Assembly: GCA_017514645.1 (NCBI GenBank)
Contig: JAFWJP010000279.1
Location: 1-13,802 of the forward strand
Source: Solobacterium sp.
GTDB taxonomy: Bacteria > Bacillota_I > Bacilli_A > Erysipelotrichales > Erysipelotrichaceae
Reading direction: 5' to 3'
DNA: 13,802 nucleotides
The notes under the pieces are model-generated. The model was not told the origin of the DNA. It did not search any database and was given only the letters and a program-made list of their open reading frames with translations. A program made the translations under genes and the position numbers. The first letter of the stretch is position 1; every line of letters begins with the position of its first letter. Shown in pieces: positions 13,010 through 13,802 of the stretch.

Positions 13010-13504
13010 ATAATCTTTCCCCTTCAGGACTTCCGTCCTGGAAAGCCCGGGATATCCTTTCTGGCGCAGTACTTCATACGCAACAAGCGCGACACAGTTG
13101 GACAGGTTGAGACTCCTGGCTTCCGGTATCATGGGAATCCTCATGCAGTGATCATAGTGCAGCGCCAGGATCTCTTTGGGGATCCCTGTGCTTTCTTTGC
13201 CGAAGATCAGGTAGATGTCTTCCTCACAGGCATTGTAGTCGAACGAATCCGGTGTTTTCTCACCATAGCGCGTTACATAGTACAACTGACCGTCCGCCTG
13301 TTCCAGAAACACGTTCCAGTCGGAGTGGATCACGTAGTCTGCTGCATTGCGGTAATCCATTCCGGCCCTCCGAAGATGCTTTTCATCCATATAGAAGCCA
13401 AGCGGTTCGATCAGGTGCAGACGCATGCCGAAAGCCATGCAGGTACGCATGATATTTCCGGTATTGGCCGGGATCTCGGGCTCATAGAGCACAATGTGGA
13501 TCAT
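12995..13504 (-). CDS. trmL: tRNA (cytidine/uridine-34-2'-O)-methyltransferase TrmL
   Basis: SPOUT-family enzyme that methylates the 2'-O of position 34 in certain leucine tRNAs using S-adenosylmethionine. The 169-residue product is of normal family size. It has the N-terminal block LYEPEIPANTGNIMRTC (6-22), then HLIEPLGF. The SAM-binding knot follows, made of YLIFGKESTGIP (98-109) and RIPMIPEARSLNLSNCVALVAYEVLRQ (from 122, shown by IPMIPEARSLNLSN). The ATG at 13504 is in ATGA overlap with the stop of the upstream membrane-protein gene, implying coupling. It ends 22 bases before the next start, and the promoter described there overlaps its last codons. Confidence 0.96.
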   Translation of the reverse strand: MIHIVLYEPEIPANTGNIMRTCMAFGMRLHLIEPLGFYMDEKHLRRAGMDYRNAADYVIHSDWNVFLEQADGQLYYVTRYGEKTPDSFDYNACEEDIYLIFGKESTGIPKEILALHYDHCMRIPMIPEARSLNLSNCVALVAYEVLRQKGYPGLSRTEVLKGKDYLFRD

Positions 13505-13802
13505 TCCGTTCCCCTTTCCAGTTTCGGAACGAGAAAGCTGACAATGCAGTACAGCAGGACCATGCAGATCAGGAAACGGATGATGATTCCCGTAACAAGA
13601 TCAAAGAACAGACCGCCCGGAAGCAGATTGATCATGATCGATGTACGCGGATCCAGCAGCCACAGGTCGTTGTCAAAGAACAGCAGATGGAAATTCGTCC
13701 AGAAACCGTTGAAATCCACCATCGCCCAGACGGCAACAAACGCCACAACGCCCAGCATAAAGAGCGAGCCGTTCCTCAGGCCGTTCTTCAGCAGAAGACT
13801 TC
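13501..13802 (-). CDS. DUF1461/TIGR01906-like integral membrane protein, N-terminus beyond window edge
   Basis: The frame is open from the right window edge to the stop at 13501, so only the C-terminal 99 residues or so are here. An internal ATG at 13758 is not the true start. A hydrophobic helix (GVVAFVAVWAMVDF) is followed by FHLLFFDNDLWLLDP, then INLLPGGLFFDL, and a second helix (IIIRFLICMVLLYCIVSFLV). The FH...FF.ND.W.LDP...LLP pattern is that of the DUF1461 / TIGR01906 family of unknown function. The short basic tail ends KLERGTE. Its stop overlaps the trmL start by four bases. Function is unknown; co-occurrence with trmL is the only context. Confidence 0.8.
   Translation of the reverse strand, partial: SLLLKNGLRNGSLFMLGVVAFVAVWAMVDFNGFWTNFHLLFFDNDLWLLDPRTSIMINLLPGGLFFDLVTGIIIRFLICMVLLYCIVSFLVPKLERGTE

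Noticed and set aside
1..13802. Mobile element, CRISPR or phage content
   Set aside because: No transposase or integrase motifs, regularly spaced repeats or terminal inverted repeats seen; all space is filled by conserved, co-directional genes.

Overview
The window reads as a compact, ordinary-looking chromosomal stretch of a Firmicute of the Bacilli/Erysipelotrichia type. Pointers are the alaS-ireB-DUF1292-mltG-udk-greA order, an alanyl T-box leader, a RecD2 helicase instead of RecBCD, strong AGGAGG-type ribosome binding sites, and a ComK-family protein. Base composition looks roughly balanced by eye. The lineage is inference, not a database result. Every supported gene is on the minus strand, so the transcription order runs from base 13802 down to base 1. 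There are no rRNA or tRNA genes, insertion sequences, CRISPR arrays or phage genes.

In transcription order: (1) 13802-12995 holds the end of a DUF1461/TIGR01906-like membrane protein, overlapped by trmL. (2) 12972-8606 is a tight run of five genes: a 64-residue one-TM protein, a ComK-like competence regulator, a cysteine-rich Spx/ArsC-like thioredoxin-fold protein, mnmA and recD2. Neighbours overlap by 1-4 bases or are 5 bases apart. A good sigma-A-type promoter sits in the 22-base gap before the run, so close to the first start codon that its mRNA would be nearly leaderless. (3) 8575-5663 is alaS with an alanyl T-box leader and attenuator, closed by a strong intrinsic terminator. (4) 5579-2864 is ireB, DUF1292, mltG, a Nudix hydrolase and udk. 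The last four are overlapped or closely packed; ruvX, usually found between ireB and the DUF1292 gene, is missing. (5) 2835-1 is greA, comEA and comEC. comEC stays open to the left window edge, so its C-terminus is outside.

The functions are tRNA modification and charging (TrmL, MnmA, AlaRS), cell-envelope growth (MltG, IreB), nucleotide metabolism (Udk, Nudix), transcript rescue (GreA), recombination (RecD2) and DNA uptake (ComEA, ComEC, plus a ComK-like regulator about 9 kb upstream). The most interesting part is the little-described ComK-like / Spx-like pair embedded in the mnmA-recD2 operon. The ComK-like protein stops before the region that carries the MecA-binding degron in Bacillus subtilis ComK. 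The Spx-like protein has lost the second cysteine of the redox motif but gained a C-terminal H-C-x3-C-x5-C cluster. Both are leads for a different way of controlling competence, but nothing here proves it.
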